DNA from: Deltaproteobacteria bacterium
Lineage (GTDB): Bacteria; Desulfobacterota_B; Binatia; UBA9968
Direction: 5' to 3'
Assembly: GCA_022545745.1 (NCBI GenBank)
Contig: JACZQL010000048.1
Span: 1 to 7,587 of the forward strand
DNA: 7,587 bases
Part shown: piece by piece, positions 1-6,738 of the stretch
How the letters are laid out: every line of letters begins with the position of its first letter
Position numbering within the stretch: the stretch's first letter is position 1
The notes under the pieces: model-generated
Told to the model about the DNA's origin: nothing
The model's database searches: none
Seen by the model: the letters and a program-made list of their open reading frames with translations, nothing else
Made by a program: the position numbers and the translations under genes

Positions 1-838
1 GGGCATCGGGATCATGAGGGTTCTGCACCGTCCGGGACGGTCTCTTCCGAGTGGCATAGATCTCTTTCCCCACCACCTCAAATTGCTCCTCAAACACCCG
101 TCCCAATAGTTTCACAGCCTTGATCTCCTCTACCTTTGAAGACCTCCCCTGAAGCCACCTCAGTAGCTGTTGTATATCCCGACCACATTGCCGGTACCGA
201 CTCTCTCGTTCCTCCTTGCTTAATCTCCAGTCCATCTTGCTCTGAACATACAAAGTCCAAAGTCTCTCCCAAAACTTTGGCCGCTTACTCGCAGGTAGCA
301 CCGCCCCCAAAGCTTCCAACGCCAACCGCAAAGTCTCACAAACACAATCCACACGGCTCATCTCCTTGACGTATCCCACCACGTGGGTACTGTCGAGCCT
401 CTGCACCCCTTTCTTCTTTACCAAACCCAGCTCCATCAAAAACTCCACCACCCTATCAAAAATCACTCGCTCCGCCTTCTTTTGCTGGAGCCGGTCGCGA
501 AAGTACACTAACACCGTAGGGTGAAACCCCCCATAGGTTAGCTCCAAATCCAAGGCATACTTCCACCCTAGATGAAACACTATATGCTCGGCCGCACTCC
601 GATCTGGCGCCTTCTCCATATATTGCAACAGCATTACCCCCGCCAAGATCACAGGATCGACAGCAGGACGCCCGTTATCCTCGCAGTATAAAGACTCCAA
701 CTGAGGACGAAGCCTCTCCAGCGCTGGCAGAATCTTTTCTCGAAACAGCCGGTAGCGATGAGTAGGGTCTAATAGATCCTGACAGAGATAAGCGCTATGA
801 TAAAAACTCCTTTGAGGAGGTACAGCTTTGATACTCAT
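1..838 (-). CDS. IS1182/DUF772-type transposase, N-terminal part, cut by the window edge
   Basis: The minus-strand frame from the ATG at 838 stays open for 279 codons to the window edge, with no internal stop or frameshift, so the copy looks intact as far as it can be seen. The N-terminus resembles the DUF772/InsH-type domain of IS1182-like (IS5 superfamily) transposases: a segment near residues 50-62 reading LYCEDNGRPAVDP, then a helical LAGVMLLQYMEKAPDRSAAE stretch and FHPTVLVYFRDRL near 105-117. LDSTHV at 148-153 carries the likely first catalytic Asp (D149) of the DDE domain, and a long basic helical insert follows. NPHDPDA at 273-279 resembles the segment leading into the second catalytic block, which lies outside the window. 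An in-frame stop lies seven codons upstream and no other start follows it, so the ATG is well placed, although no clear Shine-Dalgarno sequence precedes it. The gene is divergent from the AbrB-like ORF at 895. The family assignment comes from remembered motifs; the exact IS is unknown. Confidence 0.88.
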   Translation of the reverse strand, partial: MSIKAVPPQRSFYHSAYLCQDLLDPTHRYRLFREKILPALERLRPQLESLYCEDNGRPAVDPVILAGVMLLQYMEKAPDRSAAEHIVFHLGWKYALDLELTYGGFHPTVLVYFRDRLQQKKAERVIFDRVVEFLMELGLVKKKGVQRLDSTHVVGYVKEMSRVDCVCETLRLALEALGAVLPASKRPKFWERLWTLYVQSKMDWRLSKEERESRYRQCGRDIQQLLRWLQGRSSKVEEIKAVKLLGRVFEEQFEVVGKEIYATRKRPSRTVQNPHDPDA

Positions 839-894
839 GAGGTGAGGATAACATAGTTAGTGGATATTGTAAATCTATTTGATAAACTAGATAC

Positions 895-1089
895 ATGGAA
901 TATTTGACAAAAGTTCAAGCCATACGGCGCAAGAAAGGCATGGTTCAGTGCTATGTGAACCTGCCCTTGCCTCTAGCTGCCGCTATTGACTTACAGCCCG
1001 GTGAGATGGTCGAGTGGAAAGTTGATCACCGCTACAAGCTCTGGCTCATCCGACAACGACCTAAGAAAAACAACCGGAAAAAGCGGTAG
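895..1089 (+). CDS. Small AbrB/SpoVT-like basic protein, possibly IS-associated
   Basis: This 64-residue ORF reads like a short swapped-hairpin (AbrB/MazE-type) protein. It has an N-terminal strand (MEYLTKVQAIRRKKG), a central strand and helix (CYVNLPLPLAAAIDLQPGE), a strand (MVEWKVDHRYKLWLI, about residues 38-52), and a strongly basic tail (RPKKNNRKKR). The LPLPLAAAIDLQPGEMVEW section follows the usual AbrB pattern of 'lP..la..l.l..Gd.v.w'. From memory, very similar small proteins are found directly upstream of transposase genes in many bacteria and archaea. Here the only transposase lies on the opposite side, divergent, and nothing coding follows on the plus strand. It could therefore be an accessory gene of the adjacent IS, or the leftover of another element whose transposase is lost. 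No good Shine-Dalgarno site precedes the ATG. DNA binding is inferred from fold and charge only. Confidence 0.62.
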   Translation: MEYLTKVQAIRRKKGMVQCYVNLPLPLAAAIDLQPGEMVEWKVDHRYKLWLIRQRPKKNNRKKR

Positions 1090-1113
1090 AGGGTTTTTCA
1101 GCAGAATCCATAG

Positions 1114-1146
1114 GTGAATATAGGAAAGTGGATCTCGTGAATATAG
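1114..1146. repeat. Two exact 10-bp direct repeats, 23 bp apart
   Basis: GTGAATATAG occurs at 1114-1123 and again at 1137-1146. An imperfect third copy, GTGGATATTG, lies at 860-869 on the other side of the AbrB-like ORF. The last copy extends to 14 of 17 matches with 860-876. The repeats lie between the small ORF and the 3' end of the ankyrin gene. They could be protein-binding sites near an element end, or chance in AT-rich DNA. Confidence 0.5.
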
Positions 1147-1154
1147 TAAATTTG

Positions 1155-1655
1155 CTATCTGTCTGCGCCAGACTGCCTGAGTAAGTCAACGACCTCGAAA
1201 TGATCGCTCTCTAGGGCGTGCATTAGAACCGTCACATCGTCGTTGTCTATCTCATTCACGTCTGCACCGTGATCGATCAGAACCTTGGCAATGTCAGCGG
1301 ACCCTATGGTAGCCGCCTGGGTTAAGGCCGTATAGCCGTTTTCGTCCTTCGCATTCACGTGCGCCCCGTGGTCCAGTAATTGTTTTACATCTTCGATTTT
1401 GCCTTCACGTGCTGCACGCCGGAGCCGTCTGTCATAAACGGCACGGGCATAAAAGCAAATACCTAAAAACAAGTAAGCGACAAAGAAGGCGCAGCTCAGG
1501 AACCAAAACGCTGTCATCCCAACGAGATGGAAGCGCTTTAGGAGGGGTGGTATGGCCAACGTTACAATAATGCCGACGCTAGTAAATATCGTCAGCACTT
1601 GAATGTAGTACTGATTTGCCCCCAATCCGGATCGATGTCTGATCTCTGGGTTCAT
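1155..1655 (-). CDS. Membrane-anchored ankyrin-repeat protein, function unknown
   Basis: The protein has 166 residues from the start chosen here, or 168 from the ATG at 1661; residue numbers below use the longer form. Two hydrophobic segments (about 19-41 and 48-72) should form a transmembrane hairpin, followed by a basic YDRRLRRAARE stretch. The rest is about three ankyrin repeats: 80-106 (ending VKQLLDHGAHVNAKD), 109-139 (GYTALTQAATIGSADIAKVL, then IDHGADVNEID) and 142-168 (a weaker repeat ending LRQSGAD). By the positive-inside rule the ankyrin part probably faces the cytoplasm. Start choice: AGAGGAG at 1670-1664 is only 2 bases from the ATG at 1661 but 8 bases from the ATG at 1655, so the downstream start is preferred. 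Ankyrin repeats bind proteins, but no partner gene is evident here. It is separated by 285 bases from the next minus-strand gene upstream, so an operon is uncertain. Confidence 0.8.
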   Translation of the reverse strand: MNPEIRHRSGLGANQYYIQVLTIFTSVGIIVTLAIPPLLKRFHLVGMTAFWFLSCAFFVAYLFLGICFYARAVYDRRLRRAAREGKIEDVKQLLDHGAHVNAKDENGYTALTQAATIGSADIAKVLIDHGADVNEIDNDDVTVLMHALESDHFEVVDLLRQSGADR

Positions 1656-1945
1656 GCCCATAACTCCTCTTTGGTGAATCTGAGCAAAAGGAATGCCAGA
1701 GTATAACCTGTTGATATTTAAGGACTTTTGTATTTCTTATAAGGTGAAAATAGTTGAATTTTGAGCAATCATTCCTAAGATTGTTCTATTCCAAGTTTGC
1801 TTAAACGGTAGGGAGGTCACGCGGTGAGCCGGATCTAACTCACGATTTCTCTGGTCCAAACCCGAGTCTGGTAAGCTGCACGCAAAGAGGAAAAGATAAA
1901 AGATACGGGGAAAACCGGATAGAAATTGGCGGGATGAGCGACTTC
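1656..1945. other. Intergenic stretch between two minus-strand genes, no gene seen
   Basis: About 290 bases contain no convincing ORF or RNA gene. The part at about 1715-1800 is AT-rich and probably holds the promoter of the ankyrin gene. A TATACT box on the minus strand (near 1703-1708) is a possible -10 element but lacks a good -35. A small hairpin with arms GTGAG (1824-1828) and CTCAC (1839-1843) and a 10-base loop has no adjoining T tract, so it is not called a terminator. Confidence 0.4.
1664..1670 (-). promoter_or_regulatory. Ribosome-binding site that decides the ankyrin gene start
   Basis: On the minus strand AGAGGAG is followed by TT-ATG-GGC-ATG. Only the second ATG (1655-1653) has a normal spacing of 8 bases, so initiation there is more likely than at the first ATG. 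Confidence 0.65.
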
Positions 1946-2137
1946 TTAAGGAAGGCCCTTGATCGGACTACAGCCCTGTCCTACTCTGCAGACTTCGATT
2001 GCACCCGTTAACCGGTCAATACGGTATAGGATCGTAACATCGCTTGTGGAAACTAACGAATATCGGCCAGACAGGGCGAGGAACACGATGGCGAAAAATA
2101 TAGCAGCGAAAATGATTTTACTTACTATGTCGAACAC
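1946..2137 (-). CDS. Small single-span membrane protein, unknown function
   Basis: This 63-residue ORF starts with GTG at 2137. Residues about 7-23 (KIIFAAIFFAIVFLALS) form one hydrophobic helix after a short charged N-terminus, which suits a signal anchor or uncleaved signal peptide. The remaining ~40 residues should be exported: GRYSLVSTSDVTILYRIDRL, then TGAIEVCRVGQGCSPIKG. This follows a pattern I know from many unassigned small bacterial proteins, 'GRY.lv......v.riDt.TGe...C', where an extracytoplasmic beta segment follows the anchor. Two Cys (C50, C56) could pair outside the membrane. The upstream ribosome-binding site is weak (TTTGGGG about 8 bases before GTG). An in-frame stop lies about nine codons upstream, and no other in-frame start was found. 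The plus-strand ORF over the same bases has no recognisable protein character. The gene is divergent from the methyltransferase gene at 2340. Confidence 0.6.
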   Translation of the reverse strand: MFDIVSKIIFAAIFFAIVFLALSGRYSLVSTSDVTILYRIDRLTGAIEVCRVGQGCSPIKGLP

Positions 2138-2239
2138 TTCTTCGACCCCAAATCGAGTCGTTCAAAACTGCCGGCGTCCGCAATACCTTCTAATAGATTA
2201 ATCCCTGAGGACGTTTCCCGTCAAGTACTTTACACATTG

Positions 2240-2255
2240 GATTGAGATCTCGATC
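2240..2255. promoter_or_regulatory. 16-bp near-perfect inverted repeat, possible operator
   Basis: GATTGAGATCTCGATC is a palindrome with 7 of 8 pairs matching. It lies in the divergent intergenic region, 85-100 bases upstream of the methyltransferase start and about 100 bases upstream of the small membrane protein start. That position fits an operator serving one or both genes. A TTTACA at 2229-2234 just before it could be a -35 element, but there is no good -10 at normal spacing. The regulator is unknown. Confidence 0.35.
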
Positions 2256-2325
2256 ATAAAGAATGCTATTGTGCCACCGTTATCTGTCACATGTGGTCTA
2301 ACCGGGTTTTAAGGCAAGGCGAATC

Positions 2326-2333
2326 AAGGAGGG
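2326..2333 (+). promoter_or_regulatory. Strong ribosome-binding site of the MetE-like gene
   Basis: AAGGAGGG lies 6 bases before the ATG at 2340. It confirms that start and suggests efficient translation. Confidence 0.85.
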
Positions 2334-2339
2334 ATTACG

Positions 2340-3449
2340 ATGTCGGTTAAATATCGCGCGGACCATGTGGGGAGCCTGCTACGACCCCAGGCACTGTTAC
2401 AGGCTCGCAGCCAAGGCGCGGCTGCAAATCAGAATCTACGGATGCTGGAGGACAAGCACATTTTGCGGGGGCTCCAACGCCAGAAGGAGCTTGGCCTGAA
2501 GATATTCACCGACGGTGAGTTCCGCCGCAGCAACTTCATGAGCGACTTCAGTGAATCAGTAGAGGGGATCGAGGAGGGCGAAACCATTCCACGTTCCTGG
2601 CAGGCCAGCGGCGGTACAGCCCCAATAAAAGCGTTAAGCGTACCCGGCGTAGTGGTGGGCAAGATCAAACAGACCAAACGATTGACTCGACATGAAGTGG
2701 ACTTCCTAAAGCAGCACAGCCCCGGTGACATCAAAATTACCCTGCCGTCAGCCAACCAGTTCCCGGCCATATTCTATAAAAAGGGTGTGACCGATAAGGT
2801 TTACCCTAGCCATTCAGCTTTGCTGTGGGACATCGTCCCCGTGATCAAGGCGGAGATTCAGGCGCTGGTGGGCGAAGGATTGCCGTATGTGCAGATCGAT
2901 GCCCCCCGCTACAGCTACTATGTCGATCCAAAGTGGCGGGACTATATCAAGAATGAGATGGGGTTAGACCCCGACCAGGCACTGGACGAGGCAATTCGGG
3001 CCGACAACGCCTGTTTGGAGGGTGCCAAGCGTGCGGGGGTAAACTTGACCATTCACCTCTGCCGGGGCAACAACCGCAGCCAATGGTTGGCCGAAGGTGG
3101 TTACGATGCCATTGCTGAGAAGCTGTTCGGGCAGCTCCAGGTGGATGCATTCCTCCTTGAGTACGACACTGAGCGGGCTGGTAGCTTCGAACCCTTGCGG
3201 TTCGTGCCACGAGATAAGATTGTCGTCCTAGGGCTGGTGAGCACAAAGGTTCCAAATTTAGCAACGCAAGATGAACTCGCGAGGCGCATTGACGAAGCCA
3301 GCAAGTATGTGCCCCTGGAAAACCTCGCCCTCAGCCCCCAGTGCGGCTTTGCCTCCGTTATGGAGGGCAATTTGCTCACCGAGGACGACCAGTGGCGCAA
3401 GCTGAAGCTAGTCGTGGATACCGCCACCAAGGTGTGGGGGCATAGTTAG
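2340..3449 (+). CDS. Stand-alone MetE C-terminal-domain methyltransferase (cobalamin-independent methionine synthase family)
   Basis: The 369-residue protein is a single (beta/alpha)8-barrel of the UROD/MetE superfamily (COG0620, like B. subtilis YxjG/YxjH) and lacks the N-terminal half of full-length MetE. The N-terminus RADHVGSLLRP and FTDGEFRRSNF near 56-66 are typical. The zinc ligands that activate the thiol substrate in MetE are all visible: H239 and C241 in IHLCRGNN, E274 in LLEYDTERAG, and C335 in LSPQCGF. QIDAPR at 185-190 corresponds to the QID motif of MetE. It probably transfers a methyl group to a thiol such as homocysteine. Without the MetE N-terminal domain the donor need not be a folate: 'core' MetE proteins using methylcobalamin are known, and epoxyalkane:coenzyme M transferases belong to the same family. 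The substrate is therefore left open. It has its own RBS and no close partner gene; hisS starts 165 bases downstream. Confidence 0.9.
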   Translation: MSVKYRADHVGSLLRPQALLQARSQGAAANQNLRMLEDKHILRGLQRQKELGLKIFTDGEFRRSNFMSDFSESVEGIEEGETIPRSWQASGGTAPIKALSVPGVVVGKIKQTKRLTRHEVDFLKQHSPGDIKITLPSANQFPAIFYKKGVTDKVYPSHSALLWDIVPVIKAEIQALVGEGLPYVQIDAPRYSYYVDPKWRDYIKNEMGLDPDQALDEAIRADNACLEGAKRAGVNLTIHLCRGNNRSQWLAEGGYDAIAEKLFGQLQVDAFLLEYDTERAGSFEPLRFVPRDKIVVLGLVSTKVPNLATQDELARRIDEASKYVPLENLALSPQCGFASVMEGNLLTEDDQWRKLKLVVDTATKVWGHS

Positions 3450-3524
3450 CCCTGTCAAGCATTCTGCATTGGCCGATTGGGGAGTTTAAATCTTCCGAAG
3501 CGATTTACACCTAGGTATCATTGG

Positions 3525-3532
3525 TTTTTTTT
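3525..3532 (+). terminator. T8 tract after the MetE-like gene, weak terminator candidate
   Basis: A run of eight T follows ACCTAGGTATCATTGG. The only pairing directly before it is a 3-bp ACC/GGT stem (3509-3511 with 3523-3525), and ACCTAGGT is itself a short palindrome. It may terminate transcription from the methyltransferase gene, but the stem is too weak to be confident. Confidence 0.25.
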
Positions 3533-3554
3533 GTTACTATTGACGTGCTAGGAA

Positions 3555-3580
3555 AGGGGAGAACAAGGCTCGGCCCCCCT
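3555..3580 (+). other. G/C-rich hairpin in the hisS leader
   Basis: AGGG (3555-3558) can pair with CCCT (3577-3580), and GAG (3559-3561) with CTC (3569-3571), giving an imperfect two-part stem 35 bases upstream of hisS. No T tract follows it, and no T-box sequence was seen in the leader. It may shape initiation of hisS, which lacks a clear Shine-Dalgarno site. The role is inferred. Confidence 0.3.
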
Positions 3581-3614
3581 CTATTTACTCCCAAGTAAGA
3601 CTTGCAGCTATCCA

Positions 3615-4895
3615 ATGAAAATTACCAGAATCAGAGGATTTTCCGATCTCCTTCCGGGTGAGACCGAAACCTGGCAGTTCGTGGAACAGGTAGCTCGGAA
3701 GGTGTTCGCCCGCTATAACTTCTCTGAGATCCGAATTCCTATTCTGGAAAAGACGGAACTGTTCAGCCGGTCGCTGGGTGAGACCACGGATATCGTGGAG
3801 AAGGAGATGTACACCTTTGCGGATCAGGATGCCAAAGGCTCCATGCTGACCTTGAGACCGGAGGGGACGGCCGGTGTGGTGCGGGCTTACATAGAAGCTG
3901 GCCTTGCCCAGGTAGAACCGATGCAAAAGTTCTATTACCTGGGCCCCATGTTTCGCCGTGAGCGGCCCCAAAAGGGAAGGTTTAGGCAATTCTATCAGAT
4001 CGGTGCAGAGGTCCTGGGAAGAAAGGACCCAGTGGCGGATGCTGAGCTGCTCCTGTTGCTCAACGATTTCTTCTCCACGCTGGGACTACACGATTTGTCT
4101 TTGGAGCTCAATTCTCTCGGATGCTCAGAGTGCCGCCCGCGCTATCGGAGTGAACTCCTTTCGTTTTTGCAGCAAAGGGAAGACAAACTGTGTGAGAACT
4201 GCCGGCGCCGAATGGAACGCAATCCCCTGCGTGTCCTGGATTGTAAGGAGCCGTCCTGTTCCCAGGTGACCAAGAATGCGCCATGCATCATCGATTACCT
4301 CTGCCATGCCTGCCAGGACCACTTTGGGGAAGTGAAGCGATTGCTCGAGGAGACCAAAGTGGCCTACGTCATCAATCCCAAAATGGTGAGAGGTCTGGAC
4401 TACTACGGTCGTACGACATTCGAATGGACCACAAATCGGCTGGGATCTCAGAATGCGGTGGCGGCAGGGGGGCGTTACGATGGTCTGGTCAAAGACCTGG
4501 GGGGTCCTGCCGTGGCGGGAGTGGGGTTTGCCCTGGGCATGGAGCGCCTGGTGCTATTGTTAGGGGTGGAAGAAGAAAGTCGATTCAATCGCCCAGGCCT
4601 TTACCTGGCCTGGATGGGAAAGGCTGCTGGAGACTGGGCCTTCCCGGTTGCCCATGCGCTACGCCAGAGAGGGGTCGTGGTGGAGATGGAAGGAGAAGAG
4701 AAGAGCTTGAAAAGCCAGATGAGGCGGGCTGATAAGCTCAAGGCGCAGTACGTCTTCATCGTGGGTGAGGACGAACTGAACAAAGGGAAGGGGATCCTGC
4801 GGCATATGGGTAGCAAGGAGCAGGTGGAGGTGAATCTCAAAGGGGTTGAGACCGAACTGGCGGGAAAATTGCCGACCTCTAAGACAGATCTATGA
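3615..4895 (+). CDS. hisS: Histidine--tRNA ligase
   Basis: HisRS joins L-histidine to tRNA-His using ATP, in the cytoplasm. The 426-residue length is normal for bacterial HisRS, and the start [15 protein letters not shown] is the standard family N-terminus. Class II features are present: [13 protein letters not shown] at 79-91, motif 2 around 106-132 with [19 protein letters not shown], the histidine-specific block [15 protein letters not shown] at 257-271, [10 protein letters not shown] at 283-292, and motif 3 [11 protein letters not shown] at 302-312. A C-terminal anticodon-binding domain runs from about 328 to 410. Between about 168 and 235 lies a cysteine-rich insertion (C170, C173, C193, C196, C210, C215, C224, C230, C233), the form seen in many Firmicutes and other non-enterobacterial HisRS and absent from E. 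coli. No Shine-Dalgarno site precedes the ATG, and no alternative in-frame start was found nearby. It overlaps aspS by 4 bases (ATGA), so the two form an operon. Confidence 0.98.
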   Translation: MKITRIRGFSDLLPGETETWQFVEQVARKVFARYNFSEIRIPILEKTELFSRSLGETTDIVEKEMYTFADQDAKGSMLTLRPEGTAGVVRAYIEAGLAQVEPMQKFYYLGPMFRRERPQKGRFRQFYQIGAEVLGRKDPVADAELLLLLNDFFSTLGLHDLSLELNSLGCSECRPRYRSELLSFLQQREDKLCENCRRRMERNPLRVLDCKEPSCSQVTKNAPCIIDYLCHACQDHFGEVKRLLEETKVAYVINPKMVRGLDYYGRTTFEWTTNRLGSQNAVAAGGRYDGLVKDLGGPAVAGVGFALGMERLVLLLGVEEESRFNRPGLYLAWMGKAAGDWAFPVAHALRQRGVVVEMEGEEKSLKSQMRRADKLKAQYVFIVGEDELNKGKGILRHMGSKEQVEVNLKGVETELAGKLPTSKTDL

Positions 4896-6703
4896 GTCAG
4901 GAGAGCACAGAAAGGGTTTTTTCCGATCCCCTGGGGGATTGGAAGAGAAGCTGCCAGTGCGGTGAGCCGCGCGTAACGGTCGTTGGGAAAGAGCTCATCC
5001 TAATGGGCTGGGTCCTGCGCCGGCGTGATCATGGAGGGCTGATCTTTGTCGACCTCCGCGATCGGACCGGGATCGTTCAGGTGGTTTTTAACCCGGCAGT
5101 GGATCGCACCGCCCATGAACGGGCCAAACATATCCGACACGAGGATGTTCTGGCTGTGCGCGGAGTTTTGGCAAAGAGGACCCCTGAAACCATCAACCCG
5201 GAAATTGCCACGGGTGAGGTGGAGCTCATGACCAGCGAGGTCAAGCTCTTGAATGCCTCGCGGGTGCCGCCGTTTTCCCTGGAAGATGATACCGATGCCA
5301 ACGAGAACATGCGCCTCAAGTACCGCTACCTCGACATGCGTCGTCCCCAAAGTTTGCAACATCTCGTTCTGCGCTATCAGATGGTGAAAAAAATCCGCGA
5401 CTACCTGGACGGTCTAGGGTTCATCGAAGTCGAGACCCCCATGTTAACCAAGAGCACTCCTGAAGGGGCGAGGGATTATCTGGTCCCTAGTCGAATTTAT
5501 CCGGGTAAGTTCTATGCGCTGCCCCAATCTCCACAGCTTTTCAAGCAGATTCTCATGGTTGGGGGTGTAGACCGTTATTTTCAGATCGTACGCTGCTTCC
5601 GGGATGAGGATCTAAGGGCCGACCGGCAACCCGAATTCACTCAGCTCGACGTGGAAATGTCTTTTGTCCAACCGGAAGACATCTTTCAAGCGGTTGAGGG
5701 AATGATGGTTCTGCTCTTCAAGGAGCTCAAAGGCGTCGAGCTCAAAACGCCATTCCCTCGCATTTCTTACGCCGATGCCATGTCCCTCTATGGATCGGAT
5801 AAACCGGACCTTCGGTTTGGGCTCGAGCTAGCGGAATTCTCCAGCGTCTTCCAGGGCTCAAAGGTGGCGGTCTTCTCCAAAGTCCTCGAGAAGGGAGGGA
5901 TCGTCAAAGGACTCTGCGTACCTGGAGGTGCGAGCCTTTCACGCAAGGAGTTGGATGATTTAACGGCCTACGTTACCGAGTTTGGTGCTAAGGGCATGGC
6001 ATGGATCAAAATCTCAGATAAGGGATGGCAGTCCCCCCTGGCGAAGTTCCTTTCCGCCAATGAGCGGGACCAAATTCAGAAGATTACCAAGGCAAAGGAC
6101 GGAGATATTATTCTTTTTTCTGCTGACGAGGCCAATATCGTATATGAATCCCTAGCCAACCTTCGGCTCCGCCTGGTAGCGAAGATGGGGCTCAAGCCCA
6201 AGCAAGAGTACAACCTGGCATGGATCGTCGATTTTCCACTCCTGGGTTATGACGCAGGCGAGAAGCGATACGTTGCCATCCATCATCCCTTTACCGCTCC
6301 CCGGGAGGAGGACCTCACATTACTTGGCAGCGATCCTTCAAAGGTACGCTCCAGGGCCTACGATCTGGTCCTGAATGGCGTTGAAGTTGGGGGTGGGAGC
6401 ATCCGTATCCACCAGGTGGAATTACAGAAGCAGATCCTGAAACTCCTAGGTATCGGTGCTGAAGAGGCGCAGGCTCAGTTCGGATTTTTCCTGGAAGCAT
6501 TGAGTTTCGGCGCGCCGCCTCATGGAGGCATAGCCTTCGGCATTGACCGGCTTGCCATGCTTTTGAGTGGCGCCCAGTCGATCCGGGATGTCATCGCCTT
6601 CCCCAAGAGTCAAAAGGCCGTTTGCCTGCTCACTGACGCACCCAGCCAGGTGCATCCCAAGCAGCTGCGGGAACTTGGCATCAAGACCGTGACCGGGGAT
6701 TGA
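4892..6703 (+). CDS. aspS: Aspartate--tRNA ligase, bacterial type, probably non-discriminating (Asp/Asn)
   Basis: AspRS charges tRNA-Asp with aspartate. The 603-residue protein has the bacterial layout: N-terminal OB-fold anticodon-binding domain (about 28-125, with [20 protein letters not shown] at 39-58), class II motif 1 near 177-194, motif 2 at 230-258 ([20 protein letters not shown]), a GAD insertion at about 300-430, [12 protein letters not shown] at 496-507, and motif 3 [14 protein letters not shown] at 545-558. H47 in RRDHGG aligns with H31 of Pseudomonas aeruginosa AspRS, a residue tied to charging both tRNA-Asp and tRNA-Asn; discriminating enzymes such as E. coli have Leu there. If this holds, Asp-tRNA-Asn would need GatCAB amidation. 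The N-terminus is about 15-17 residues longer than in E. coli; no other in-frame start precedes the OB fold, and the ATGA overlap with hisS supports this one. Translation is probably coupled to hisS. Confidence 0.98.
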   Translation: MSQESTERVFSDPLGDWKRSCQCGEPRVTVVGKELILMGWVLRRRDHGGLIFVDLRDRTGIVQVVFNPAVDRTAHERAKHIRHEDVLAVRGVLAKRTPETINPEIATGEVELMTSEVKLLNASRVPPFSLEDDTDANENMRLKYRYLDMRRPQSLQHLVLRYQMVKKIRDYLDGLGFIEVETPMLTKSTPEGARDYLVPSRIYPGKFYALPQSPQLFKQILMVGGVDRYFQIVRCFRDEDLRADRQPEFTQLDVEMSFVQPEDIFQAVEGMMVLLFKELKGVELKTPFPRISYADAMSLYGSDKPDLRFGLELAEFSSVFQGSKVAVFSKVLEKGGIVKGLCVPGGASLSRKELDDLTAYVTEFGAKGMAWIKISDKGWQSPLAKFLSANERDQIQKITKAKDGDIILFSADEANIVYESLANLRLRLVAKMGLKPKQEYNLAWIVDFPLLGYDAGEKRYVAIHHPFTAPREEDLTLLGSDPSKVRSRAYDLVLNGVEVGGGSIRIHQVELQKQILKLLGIGAEEAQAQFGFFLEALSFGAPPHGGIAFGIDRLAMLLSGAQSIRDVIAFPKSQKAVCLLTDAPSQVHPKQLRELGIKTVTGD

Positions 6704-6738
6704 GCGTTCGAAGGTTCCCTTGCGGTGCCGGTATCCAA

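Larger units (their letters stand above)
1..1108. mobile_element. Probable insertion sequence, left part outside the window; right limit uncertain
   Basis: The transposase frame shows that an insertion sequence enters from the left. Its right end is not defined because the partner terminal inverted repeat is outside the window. The end could lie in the 56-base AT-rich gap at 839-894. Alternatively it could lie beyond the small ORF, near GGGTTTTTCAGCAGAATCC at 1090-1108, which resembles the TTTTTCAgCA-type ends that I associate with several DDE insertion sequences. The extent given here follows the second possibility and is an inference. Confidence 0.4.

Noticed and set aside
136..369. Plus-strand ORF inside the transposase region
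   Set aside because: It lies opposite the long transposase frame and has a low-complexity, unrecognisable product.
1800..1900. Possible tRNA or structured RNA suggested by GTGAG/CTCAC pairing
   Set aside because: No cloverleaf, no T-loop GTTCRA-type sequence and no acceptor pairing could be built; only one short hairpin is present.
1959..2201. Plus-strand 80-codon ORF opposite the small membrane protein
   Set aside because: No ribosome-binding site or domain character. The minus-strand frame gives a coherent membrane-anchored protein instead.
2138..2339. SAM or cobalamin riboswitch upstream of the MetE-like gene
   Set aside because: The conserved core sequences of these riboswitches are not recognisable in the region.
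3450..3614. T-box leader upstream of hisS
   Set aside because: The leader is short, and neither the T-box sequence nor a terminator/antiterminator pair is visible.
4283..4732. Long alternative-frame ORF inside hisS
   Set aside because: It overlaps a certain hisS coding region, its product shows no domain, and it reflects codon composition.
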